A DNA stretch of 64,000 bases. Origin: Bacteroidales bacterium. GTDB taxonomy: Bacteria > Bacteroidota > Bacteroidia > Bacteroidales > VadinHA17. Below are positions 1-9,900 of the stretch, one piece after another; position 1 is the first letter of the stretch; each line of letters begins with the position of its first letter. The position numbers and the translations under genes were made by a program. Below the pieces are notes generated by a model. It was not told where the DNA came from. It ran no database searches and worked only from the letters and a program-made list of their open reading frames with translations. The stretch lies in assembly GCA_017999895.1 (NCBI GenBank), contig JAGNKY010000010.1, positions 26,874 through 90,873 of the forward strand. The letters run 5' to 3'.

Positions 1-1
1 T

Positions 2-3000
2 GGTCAGCTTGTAGTAGGTAAGACTGGAGATGAGCCTCAGGTAGTTACTATGAGTGGAGATATTACGATAAATAATACAGGTGTAACAGCGATAGGTTCA
101 GACAAAGTTTTGAACAGTATGCTTGCTGATAACTCAGTAACTACGAATAAGATAGTTGATGGGGAGGTACGGACCGCAGACATAGCAGACGGGAATGTAA
201 CGACTGATAAGCTGGCAGATGGTAGTGTTACCACTAATAAGATAGCTGATGAAGCAGTTGTTACATCTAAGATAGCTGATTTGAATGTAACTAACGATAA
301 GCTTGCCGCTGGGTCGGTGACAAATGCAAAACTTGGACTGGATGCAGTATTGACTGGCAATATCAAGGATGGAGAAGTACAGACGGCAGATATAGCGAAT
401 TCAAATGTAACGCTGGCCAAGCTTGCCAATGGAGGAAACAATCAGGTATTGACAACGACAGGGGCAGGAGTACCGCAATGGGAGAATAAGACAATATTTG
501 CATCATCATCGTTGGGAGATTCACACATACTTGTGGGTAATGCACTGGGAGTTGCAACAGATGTTGCAATGGGGGGAGATGCAACGATAACAAATTCTGG
601 AGTGGTTACGGTAGGCAGGATCAATGGGTCGCTGCTTGGGAACACTATGCCGACAGACAAGAACATACTTGTTGCAGACGGCAATAAGTGGAATTCAGTT
701 TCCACAAGTGGTGATGTGACTATAAGCAGTACGGGAGCCACTACGATCGGGGACGGCAAGGTTGTGACCGGGATGTTAGCCGACGGGGCAGTAACGAATG
801 ATAAAATAGCCGATGCGAGTGTGACGGCTGCCAAGCTAACAGCAGGGTTAGGTACTGCAGGGCGTGTAGGTGTTGCCGATGCTTCAGGTGCAATAACCTA
901 TGGTAATATACCTGCAGGTAGCATTATAGGGAATAATTTAACATCGAGTGATTTAACTGTAACTGGTGGTACGGGTGCAACCCTTACCGATGTTAGTCTG
1001 GCAATAGCCGATGGTGCTGTTACCAGTAACAAGATAGCTGACGGTACAATTGTTGATGCCGACATTGCATCAGCAGCGGCAATTGTAGATACAAAGCTAG
1101 CTACTATAAGCACAGCCGGGAAAGTGTCAAATTCTGCAACGACGGCAACATCAGCAAACACACCGAATACAATAGTATTAAGAGATGGAATTGGTGACTT
1201 CAGTGCAGGAATGATATCAGCGAACCTGACAGGAAATGTGACAGGTAATGCATCTACAGCCACTCTGGCGACAACAGCGACGACTGCGAATAATCTGGCT
1301 GGAGGACTGGGAGGGTCAATTCCATATCAATCAGCAGCCAATACTACAGCAATGCTGGCCAATGGATCACTGGGGCAGGTACTTACTTCAGGAGGAGGGA
1401 CTAATCCGCCGACGTGGACGACACCCACGTATGGGACAGTAACGAGTGTAACAGGGACAGCCAACCGCATTACGGTAGACAATACGGATGCAGCGAATCC
1501 TAAGGTAGATATAGCAGCTGACTATGCAGGACAGAATACAATAACAACATTAGGGATAGTAACGGCAGGTACATGGAATGCAGGAGTCATATCAGGAGAG
1601 TATGGAGGTACAGGAGTTGCCAATACAGGGAAGACAATCACACTTGGAGGTAATATCCAGACCGGGGGTTCGTTTACAACCTCCGGGGCAAATGCACTTA
1701 CTTTGACAACGACAGATGTCACCAATGTGACGTTACCGGTAAGTGGTACATTATACGGGACACTTGCAAACAGTGTAACCTCGGCACAGTTGGCGACGAC
1801 TCTGACCGATGAGACAGGAAGCGGGCTGGCAGTGTTTGCAACGAGTCCTGTACTGACGACACCTGATATCGGAGCAGCAACAGGAACAAGTCTTTCGACG
1901 ACAGGAAATATCTCTGCACCTGTTTTGGTCTCGACCGTAGGAGACGGTATAGCTCCATTTATAGTAACATCAACAACACCGGTAGCAAATCTTAGTATAG
2001 GTGGTAATGCAGCAACAGCTACAAATGCTACAACGGCGGTTAATTTTACCGGATCACTGGCAGGTGATGTGACAGGGACGCAGGGGGCGACAGTAGTCAA
2101 TACGGTTGGTACATCGAGTGCAGCTAATATACATAGTGCAGAGCTGTTAGCCAATGCAGCAACGGATGCAAATACACCGGGGGCCATAGTAAAGAGAGAT
2201 GCGACAGGGAACTTTATAGCAGGTACGATAACGGCATCATTGAACGGAAATGCAACGACAGCCACTCTGGCGACGACAGCGACGACTGCGAATAATCTGG
2301 CTGGAGGACTGGGAGGGTCAATTCCATATCAATCAGCAGCCAATACTACAGCAATGCTGGCCAATGGATCACTGGGGCAGGTACTTACTTCAGGAGGAGG
2401 GACTAATCCGCCGACGTGGACGACACCGACATACGGGACAGTAACGAGTGTAACAGGGACAGCCAACCGAATTACGGTAGACAATACAGATGCAGCGAAT
2501 CCTAAGGTAGATATAGCGGCAAACTATTCAGGACAGAATACAATAACAACATTAGGAATAGTAACGGCAGGAACCTGGAATGCAGGAGTCATATCAGGGG
2601 AGTTTGGAGGTACAGGAGTTGCCAATACAGGGAAGACAATAACACTGGGAGGCAATCTGACAACCAGCGGAGCCAATGATTTAACGCTGACAACAACAGG
2701 TGCGACTAACGTTACGTTACCGTTAAGTGGTACATTATACGGGACACTTGCAAACAGTGTGACCTCAGCACAGTTGGCGACGACTCTGACAGACGAAACA
2801 GGAAGCGGTTCGGCAGTATTTGCTACGAGTCCTGTACTTACTACGCCCAACATAGGAGCAGCAACTGCTTCAAGTGTTAATAAGGTTGCTATTACGGCAC
2901 CTGCAACAGGATCTACATTAACCATAGCAGACGGACAGACATTGACAGTACCATTAAATGCAACTGTATCAGGAATAAACACAGGCGATCAGGATCTTTC

Positions 3001-5980
3001 TGGATATGCTTTGAAGTCAGGCAAGCTTGATCAGTTTGCAGCGACTACATCAGCAGAGCTGGCAGGAGTGATTTCAGATGAGACAGGGACAGGTCAACTG
3101 GTATTTTCGACGAATCCTGCACTTACCACCCCTGATATTGGAGCAGCGACAGGAACAAGTCTTACAACAACAGGAAATATTGTGGCGCCGGTAATTGTCT
3201 CAACCGTTGCAACAGGCGTAGCGCCATTTATAGTAACATCAACAACACCAGTAGCAAATCTGAGCATCGGTGGCAATGCAGCTACAGCAACCTCTGCGAC
3301 AACAGCAACAAATATTGCTGGAGGATCATCCGGGACTATTCCGTATCAATCTACCACCGGCACAACACTTATGACCGATGTTGGAACAGCAGGACAGGTG
3401 CTAACATCGAATGGAGGAGCAGCACCCACATGGACGACACCGACATACGGAACAGTAACATCGGTTGCCCTTTCTTTGCCATCGTTTATTACAGTAACAG
3501 GTTCGCCCGTTACCACTTCGGGAACACTTACTGGCACACTTGCAAGCCAGGCTGCCAACACAATATTTGCCGCCCCTGACGGAACTGTAGGACAGCCGTC
3601 TTTCAGGGCACTTACGGCAAATGATATTCCGGGACTTGACTGGTCGAAAATTATATCAGGTAAACCGACCACTCTCGCCGGCTATGGAATAAACGATGCA
3701 GCTCTTGAAACCCATAATCATACACTTGACGGATTGTCGAACGTTGAAATAGCGGGCAAGGCTAATAATGATATTATACAGTGGAACGGAACATCATGGG
3801 TTAATAAGACACTATCCGGAGCGGGTATCCTGTCCTCTGAAACAGATCCAGTTGTAAAGGCAATTAATGGCATCGTTAAATCAAATGGGACAGCTATATC
3901 TGCAGCCACAGCAGGTACTGATTATGAAAATCCTCTGACGTTCACGAATGGACTTACACGGTCAACAAATACAGTTTTGCTTGGAGGCACTCTTACAGGG
4001 GCAACAACAATTGATAACAATACATACGGATTAACTATTGGCGGATTGGCAGCAACAGGGGACATTACATTAGGGAACTCTTCCTCGTCACAGAATGTCA
4101 ATATAGGAATAGGAACCGGAGCAACAGTTGTTAATATAGCTACAGGGGTTGCAAGTGCCAAGGCAGTCAATATAGGTACTGGTGCCGCTATGGCTAATAA
4201 TATAAATTTAGGAGGCACTGGGGCAAATACGATAGCAATAGGTAATACTCAAACCGATGGCTCAATAACTGTCGGAAACTCTATGACTACGGGAACAATA
4301 ATAATAGGTGGGACAGGCCCACAAACAGGTACAATAAGTCTTGGTCCGGGTACAGGAAATGGTGCTATAAACATAGGCACAGGTACAGAAGCGACAGGGA
4401 CTATCAGCATGGGAACAGGAAATGGTGCTCAGACAATAGCTATTGGTAATGGTGCCGCAAATAAGACGGTTAATGTAGGTAGTAGTAATACTAACAGCAC
4501 AACAAATATACTTTCCGGGAGCGGAGGGGTTAATATTAATGCCAGCAATAGTCAGCCCACAAATATCAATACAGGATCAAGTAATGGTACTACAACAATA
4601 GGCAATTCCAATAGCTTTATAACCATGGCTGGTACAATAACGGGAGCCTCTCCCTTGGTTTTTGACGGAGCCACAGCAAATGAAAATAAAACAACATTTG
4701 CAATTACTGATCCTACAGCTACAAGGACAATAACCTTTCCTGATGCGTCAGGAACAGTTGCATTGCAAAGCACAGCAAGCTGGAATGTCAATGGTAATGC
4801 AGGAACTAATCCATCATCTAACTTTTTAGGAACAACTGATAATAATGATTTGGTATTCAGGGTGAATAATATCGAAAGAGGCAGACTTGAAGGTGCTGCT
4901 GGTGACTGGAAAATTGGAGATGCTACTTCAGGTACTATTAAGTCAACTAAAGAAATGATAATCAAAAATATAAACGGCACTTATGGATCGTCAATTCTTA
5001 GGATAAAAAATGAAGAAGACGAAAATGGCGCTATTTTTGAAACAGTATCGAATCAATCTCCTGGACTTGCTGATCTGGTTGATTTTATTTTTAAAACTAA
5101 GAATGGAGCTTCTGGTACAATTCAAAGAAACATACGATTCGAGGCTAGGCCGACTTACGCAAGAGCTGGCGTCCCATCCTTCGAAATTGGAGGAGGCAGC
5201 GGTGGCTCTGATGCAGATCCTGATCATTCAACGCTGGCTGTCGGTGATTATTATGCAGCTTTCGCAAAACCGCTTTATATTGGAAATCTAAATACATCTC
5301 CAAGCACTCCATATCCTCAACCTACTGCTATACTTCATCTGGCCGCCGGAAGCGCTACAGCAAATACTGCACCGCTTAAATTCACTGCCGGTACAAATCT
5401 TACTGCCGCTGAAGCTGGAACTGTAGAATATGACGGGAAAGCTTTTTATGGAACTTCAGTTGATGCCTCGAGAGGAGTCTTGCCTTCTGAACAAATAATT
5501 GTACTTGCAAATGATTATACAGGTTCTAACAACAATTCTGCCCAAAAGGTCTTTAATACTTCGAATGGTGCAGTAACACTTGCAGATAATACCACATACA
5601 TGTTCGAAGCACAATACCGTATATATGCATCAGGTACAGCTACAACTGATGTACAAACAGGTTTTGGAGGCACTGCAACTGTTTCAAGTATAGCCTATAC
5701 AGCTATTACATCAAAAAGTGCAAGTTTAACAGTTCAAGGTCCGGTAAGAACATCTTTTGTTACATCAGCTGGTACAACTACAATTACTGAGTCAGATTCA
5801 GATGATTATCTTACAATAATTCTCAAGGGCGTTATAAGAATAAATACAGGAGGCACAATTATACCTCAGATAAGATTTACCACTGCTCCAGGAGCAAATC
5901 CTGTCATTTCAACCAACAGTTACTTTAAAGTATATCCTATAGGGAATGCGACAGTAAATTATGTCGGCAACTGGAATTGA
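2..5980 (+). CDS. Giant modular tail-fibre-like/adhesin-like repeat protein (5' partial)
   Basis: The reading frame is open to the left window edge: 16 sense codons precede the ATG at 50, so this is the C-terminal part (at least 1992 residues) of a larger protein. It is very rich in Thr, Gly, Ala, Asn and Ser with almost no Cys. From the ATG, residues about 20-120 are ten-residue repeats of the type DG-x-V-T-T-x-K-I/L-A. Residues about 400-1090 hold blocks like those in phage and bacterial fibre proteins (IPYQS, GQVLTS, TLGIVTAGTWNAG, GGTG). Residues about 1350-1540 are short NIGTG/AIGNG repeats suggesting a beta-helical shaft. The last 150 residues look like a globular head. There is no S74 autoprocessing domain and no recognisable T9SS sorting domain. 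No phage genes lie next to it, so a surface fibre or adhesin is the inference; the true function is unknown. Confidence 0.7.
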   Translation, partial: GQLVVGKTGDEPQVVTMSGDITINNTGVTAIGSDKVLNSMLADNSVTTNKIVDGEVRTADIADGNVTTDKLADGSVTTNKIADEAVVTSKIADLNVTNDKLAAGSVTNAKLGLDAVLTGNIKDGEVQTADIANSNVTLAKLANGGNNQVLTTTGAGVPQWENKTIFASSSLGDSHILVGNALGVATDVAMGGDATITNSGVVTVGRINGSLLGNTMPTDKNILVADGNKWNSVSTSGDVTISSTGATTIGDGKVVTGMLADGAVTNDKIADASVTAAKLTAGLGTAGRVGVADASGAITYGNIPAGSIIGNNLTSSDLTVTGGTGATLTDVSLAIADGAVTSNKIADGTIVDADIASAAAIVDTKLATISTAGKVSNSATTATSANTPNTIVLRDGIGDFSAGMISANLTGNVTGNASTATLATTATTANNLAGGLGGSIPYQSAANTTAMLANGSLGQVLTSGGGTNPPTWTTPTYGTVTSVTGTANRITVDNTDAANPKVDIAADYAGQNTITTLGIVTAGTWNAGVISGEYGGTGVANTGKTITLGGNIQTGGSFTTSGANALTLTTTDVTNVTLPVSGTLYGTLANSVTSAQLATTLTDETGSGLAVFATSPVLTTPDIGAATGTSLSTTGNISAPVLVSTVGDGIAPFIVTSTTPVANLSIGGNAATATNATTAVNFTGSLAGDVTGTQGATVVNTVGTSSAANIHSAELLANAATDANTPGAIVKRDATGNFIAGTITASLNGNATTATLATTATTANNLAGGLGGSIPYQSAANTTAMLANGSLGQVLTSGGGTNPPTWTTPTYGTVTSVTGTANRITVDNTDAANPKVDIAANYSGQNTITTLGIVTAGTWNAGVISGEFGGTGVANTGKTITLGGNLTTSGANDLTLTTTGATNVTLPLSGTLYGTLANSVTSAQLATTLTDETGSGSAVFATSPVLTTPNIGAATASSVNKVAITAPATGSTLTIADGQTLTVPLNATVSGINTGDQDLSGYALKSGKLDQFAATTSAELAGVISDETGTGQLVFSTNPALTTPDIGAATGTSLTTTGNIVAPVIVSTVATGVAPFIVTSTTPVANLSIGGNAATATSATTATNIAGGSSGTIPYQSTTGTTLMTDVGTAGQVLTSNGGAAPTWTTPTYGTVTSVALSLPSFITVTGSPVTTSGTLTGTLASQAANTIFAAPDGTVGQPSFRALTANDIPGLDWSKIISGKPTTLAGYGINDAALETHNHTLDGLSNVEIAGKANNDIIQWNGTSWVNKTLSGAGILSSETDPVVKAINGIVKSNGTAISAATAGTDYENPLTFTNGLTRSTNTVLLGGTLTGATTIDNNTYGLTIGGLAATGDITLGNSSSSQNVNIGIGTGATVVNIATGVASAKAVNIGTGAAMANNINLGGTGANTIAIGNTQTDGSITVGNSMTTGTIIIGGTGPQTGTISLGPGTGNGAINIGTGTEATGTISMGTGNGAQTIAIGNGAANKTVNVGSSNTNSTTNILSGSGGVNINASNSQPTNINTGSSNGTTTIGNSNSFITMAGTITGASPLVFDGATANENKTTFAITDPTATRTITFPDASGTVALQSTASWNVNGNAGTNPSSNFLGTTDNNDLVFRVNNIERGRLEGAAGDWKIGDATSGTIKSTKEMIIKNINGTYGSSILRIKNEEDENGAIFETVSNQSPGLADLVDFIFKTKNGASGTIQRNIRFEARPTYARAGVPSFEIGGGSGGSDADPDHSTLAVGDYYAAFAKPLYIGNLNTSPSTPYPQPTAILHLAAGSATANTAPLKFTAGTNLTAAEAGTVEYDGKAFYGTSVDASRGVLPSEQIIVLANDYTGSNNNSAQKVFNTSNGAVTLADNTTYMFEAQYRIYASGTATTDVQTGFGGTATVSSIAYTAITSKSASLTVQGPVRTSFVTSAGTTTITESDSDDYLTIILKGVIRINTGGTIIPQIRFTTAPGANPVISTNSYFKVYPIGNATVNYVGNWN
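1246..1890 (+). repeat. In-frame internal duplication, copy A
   Basis: This DNA is nearly identical to the segment starting 1002 bp (334 codons) downstream, especially over about 1261-1650. After that the copies differ by a 7-codon insertion in this copy (near 1654-1680) and then stay similar to about 1890. It encodes the IPYQS and TAGTWNAG fibre modules. Confidence 0.9.
1840..2030 (+). repeat. Second module duplicated with 3100-3290
   Basis: The segment encoding LTTPDIGAATGTSL through STTPVANLSIGGNAATAT recurs at about 3100-3290 with few changes. The offset differs from the 1002-bp duplication, so the protein is a mosaic of separately copied modules. Confidence 0.8.
2248..2874 (+). repeat. 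In-frame internal duplication, copy B
   Basis: Second copy of the module at 1246-1890, in the same reading frame, lacking the 7-codon insertion. The low divergence at synonymous sites over the first 390 bp points to recent duplication or gene conversion. Confidence 0.9.
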
Positions 5981-6028
5981 AATATTTATTTAATAAAAAT
6001 ATATGTATAAGATTAAATAAAATTAAAT

Positions 6029-6730
6029 ATGAAACAGGTAAAAACAATATTGATATTTTTGATTTTCATCCCTTTAACACTTACAGGGCAGAAATCTAAA
6101 ATCAAAGAAACTTCTGTACAGTCAACTTTTGGAGTGACTTTGTTAAATGCCTCCGATTCCTCCCAGTACATTCTTGGTGCATATATCGGCCAGTACCTGA
6201 AAGCAAACAATTTAACAATTGTTAATCCTGCACTTTTTAACAGAGGTCTGGACGACGTCCTTTCAGGCAAGCCTCTTCTTGTTCATGCCGACAGCATACC
6301 GAAAATGGTAAATGACTACCTCAGCAAGGTAATGACCGAACGCAATAAATTGCTCGAACAACAGCTTTTCAATGCTGTAAAGAGCCAGCCTGGCGTCGGG
6401 GTGATGCCTAACGGCGTTTGCTATGTCATCGCAAAAGCCGGCAATGGACCACGTCCGATGTCCAGCGATACATTAACAATACATGTAAAAGGCTACCTCC
6501 CTGACGGTACTATATTCGAAGATACTTACTCGAGAAACACTCCGCTGAAAACAACCCCGGCAACACTTATCGCCGGACTGAAGGAAGCGATACAGATAAT
6601 GCCGGAAGGCTCGGTGTGGAGGATATATGTGCCGTCGGCTCTGGCTTACGGCGAAAAAGGCGTGCAGGGAATCATCCCTCCCTTCTCGGCCCTGATTTTC
6701 GATGTGGAATTGTTGAGTGTTAAAAAATAA
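6029..6730 (+). CDS. Secreted FKBP-type peptidyl-prolyl cis-trans isomerase (Mip/FklB-like)
   Basis: The 233-residue protein starts with a signal peptide (residues 1-20, ending LTLTGQ). Residues about 35-110 resemble the helical FKBP N-terminal dimerisation domain, including the family-typical stretch FNRGLDDVLSGK. Residues about 120-233 are the FKBP catalytic domain, with DTLTIHVKGYLPDGTIFEDT, the hallmark IPPFSALIFDVELL end and the LAYGE loop. This is the usual layout of periplasmic Mip-like foldases that help fold exported proteins. It lies 48 bp after the fibre gene on the same strand and upstream of a T9SS cargo, so a role in folding exported surface proteins is plausible but inferred. 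No clear promoter was seen in the AT-rich gap. Confidence 0.92.
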   Translation: MKQVKTILIFLIFIPLTLTGQKSKIKETSVQSTFGVTLLNASDSSQYILGAYIGQYLKANNLTIVNPALFNRGLDDVLSGKPLLVHADSIPKMVNDYLSKVMTERNKLLEQQLFNAVKSQPGVGVMPNGVCYVIAKAGNGPRPMSSDTLTIHVKGYLPDGTIFEDTYSRNTPLKTTPATLIAGLKEAIQIMPEGSVWRIYVPSALAYGEKGVQGIIPPFSALIFDVELLSVKK

Positions 6731-6739
6731 AAATTATGT

Positions 6740-6830
6740 TTTGCCCCTCCCGGCCTCCCCAAAGTGGGGAGGAGTAACGAACTGACAGAGAATAAGTTCC
6801 CCCATTTTGGGGGGACTTTAGGGGGGCAAA
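6740..6830. repeat. REP-like GC-rich inverted repeat pair
   Basis: Two related arms of about 35 bp lie in inverted orientation: 6740-6774 (TTTGCCCCTCCCGGCCTCCCC...) and 6796-6830, whose reverse complement begins TTTGCCCCCCTAAAGTCCCCCC. Each arm also contains its own small hairpin (CTCCCC-AAA-GTGGGGAG and CCCCC-ATTTT-GGGGG). It is strikingly GC-rich for this AT-rich gap and resembles dispersed intergenic elements of Bacteroidota. It could act as a transcription stop after the FKBP gene. Confidence 0.8.
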
Positions 6831-6965
6831 TAAAGATGGTAAATGAGAAAATAAATATTGAATAAAACAATAATTAAAAGTACGTAAAACTGGTTCAAAG
6901 CCTCAGTCTTAAAAGAACATATACAACAATTCCGTTCGGTATGCCGGTTCGGTAAAACAGAATGA

Positions 6966-9900
6966 TTGAATAGTAAACACAACATATTGCAGCAAAAAAG
7001 GAAAGCAAAAGTTACTTTCAACAACCGATTTTTAATTATTTCGTGCTTCATGCTGATTTCCATATCGTCAGAAACATTGTCGCAGGTCATAACAAACAAC
7101 GGGGCTTCGGTATCTCTTGCAAACGGCATAGTTGTGAGTTCGAAAGATGTCGTAAATACTGCTGGATTTCTGATTAACAACGGTGTGCTCAATCTTTCGG
7201 GAAGTTTTACAAATACTGCAACTACAAATGGTGGCAACGGCATCTTCAGAATCGGAATAAACTGGACAAATACTGGAGGAATATTTAACCCGGGTACAAG
7301 CACTGTGATCTTTAACGGCTCGGTAAATCAGATGATTATAAGAACAGGCGGCGAAACTTTCTACAATCTTTCGCTCGAAAATACAGGTTCGCCTGGCTCG
7401 GAAAAGTTGACACTTTCAAATAATGTTACTGTACAGAATGTATTATCTATGACAACCGGTAACATTGATGCCGGCGCAAACAGGCTTTTCCTGCAAAATA
7501 CGGCCGCTTCGGCACTCAACTATAATTCGGTTAGCGGTAGCAGGATTTTCGGCAAGTTCGAACGAGGCGTGGGCCAAACGGCAAATTATCTTTTCCCGCT
7601 GGGAACTATTGAAAACTACAATCCTGCTAATCTTATCTTTAATAATGTTAATTCATCCGGAACGATACTCTCGCAATTTCTCACTCCACCTTCAATAGAT
7701 TCGACCGGACTCCCTCTTCCGGATCCGCCCGACGAAGTGGCACGTGTGTTCCAGGATGGGTTATGGAGTTTTACTTCGAACGGCTTTTCGAGCAATGATT
7801 TCGATGTACAACTTGATGCAAAAGGATTCACTACCTTCCCTATACAGGATATTACAAGAGTGATAAAGCGGACCTCAGGAAGTGACTGGACTCTCGACGG
7901 TACTCACAGTCCTGCAAGCGGTACTACGGTTTTCAGAGATAACCTTACAGGAGATATATCAACACTTGGCACGGAATTTACTCTTGCACAGAGCAGGCCA
8001 AGGATTATAAAGCAGCCTGATGATATTATCGTGTGCGAAATGTCGGAAGCACAATTTACAATTGTTGCCACTTCCACGAGAACACTCACTTATACCTGGT
8101 ATAAAGAACCGGGGATAAAACTAACAGGTGTTCGTTATCATATTGCAAGCGACGGTACACTAACCATTATCAGTACCGTACTGGCAGATGAAGGTGATTA
8201 TTACTGTATCGTATCGGATGATTACGGCAATTCCACGAGGAGCAGTTCGGCTCATCTGGGAGTGAACAAACGTCCGATCGCAACTGCAACACCTTCAGCA
8301 CAGGATCATACATGTTCGAATGTTGCATTCACAGATATTGTTCTTGGTGAAACGCATGGCGTTCCGGGCACTACTTATCTGTGGACGCGCACTCAACCGG
8401 AAGGAATCACCACTGTGATGCCGGAGAGCGGAACTGTTTTGAATATAGGTGATTTTCTGGCAGGTACCTTTATCAATGAGACGGATGCTCCTATAACAGT
8501 TACCTTTACAATTATACCTGTCGGGCCTTCACCCACCTATTGCACCGGTGAAACCATCTATGCGACTGTTACAGTAAATCCGACACCGAGGGTGATTCCC
8601 GTAAGTGCAAAAGATGATATCTGTGATTTAAGGAATACAGATGCCTCACGTAATAATACGCAGATAACTCTTACTACACCGACTGTAACCACAATGGGTG
8701 TTATAAGATTCGATTATTACGTGACCTTAAGTGGTTCGCCAGGAGACCTGGTCGGAAACAGCTCTCCTGCAAACGACCTGCCACCCGAACATGTTATCAA
8801 TTATACTTACCAGAATAATACCAGCACAATACAGAAGGTAACATATTCGATAACTCCTAAAGTGAACGGGCTTTCATGTCCGGTCGGACCGACAGTTGAT
8901 TATACGGTGAATGTTCATGCCTTGCCATTGCCGCGCCTGCCACAAAGTATCGATGTACTTCAGCCTTTAACGTGTACGGGAGGTACCGGACTTGCGGTAT
9001 TGAAAGCAGTAATATCGGAAGGCGCAGATCCTTATCATATCGTATGGAGAGGTCCGGTGGGTTATTACATGGAAGACCGGGTGATTATAGAAAACCTCTC
9101 GAGCGGAAAATATGTTGTACAGGTTACCGACAATAACGGATGCATGAGAAAAGACTCGATTGCTATTGTCCCGGTTCTTGCAAGAGGATATATAAACGCA
9201 ACGATAATACCACCTGGAAACTATCATGTAACATGTATTGGTGATTCGGACGGTTCGATTATGGTTTCCGCAATAAGCGGCATAACCCCGCCGTATGAGT
9301 TCTGGGTGGTAAGAAATAGCGTAGATACGATTCTGACAGGATTCTTTTCCGATAACCTCAACCTTTCCGACCCGACAACATACAGATTAATTACAGGTTT
9401 ACCTGCCGGTGTTTATACACTTTATATAAAAGATAAAAACGGATGCATGGAAGAAAATCCGAAATCGGTAACATTAAGGCCTCCACCACCAGTAACAGTT
9501 ACTTTTGGAAAGAGCTTATATCCAGGAAATTATAATATTTCATGCCGTGGATATAATGACGGCTCAGTATGGGTAAATACGATTACAGGCGGACGTGGCG
9601 GATATGAATACAGGTGGTACACCTATGACGGCTCCATTCCTGGTCCAATCAACACTAACAGGATTGACAACATAACAGCCGGTACTTATTATCTTGAGGT
9701 AACTGACATCCTTGGATGCAAAAGCACCCACAGCGTTACGATAAATGAACCTGAGGGTGTATATCTTGCCGATTATCAACTTTCTTTCAGCAGAGATTCA
9801 CTGTTTAATATTTCATGTAACGGAGGAAACAATGGTTCAATAAATATTACGGTATCCGGCGGCTCGGGCTCATATAACTTCAACTGGACAGGGCCCAATG

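Noticed and set aside
1248..2444. Near-identical 64-residue frames at 1248-1442 and 2250-2444
   Set aside because: They are the +1 frame of the duplicated module inside the giant fibre gene, not separate genes.
37..4980. Several long minus-strand open frames opposite the fibre gene
   Set aside because: They arise because Thr/Ala/Gly-rich repeat codons give few stops on the reverse strand; their Val/Pro/Ser-rich products have no protein-like features.
50..5980. Prophage or tailocin region
   Set aside because: Only the fibre-like gene is present; the next genes are FKBP and T9SS genes, with no capsid, tail, lysis or integrase genes. Upstream sequence could change this.
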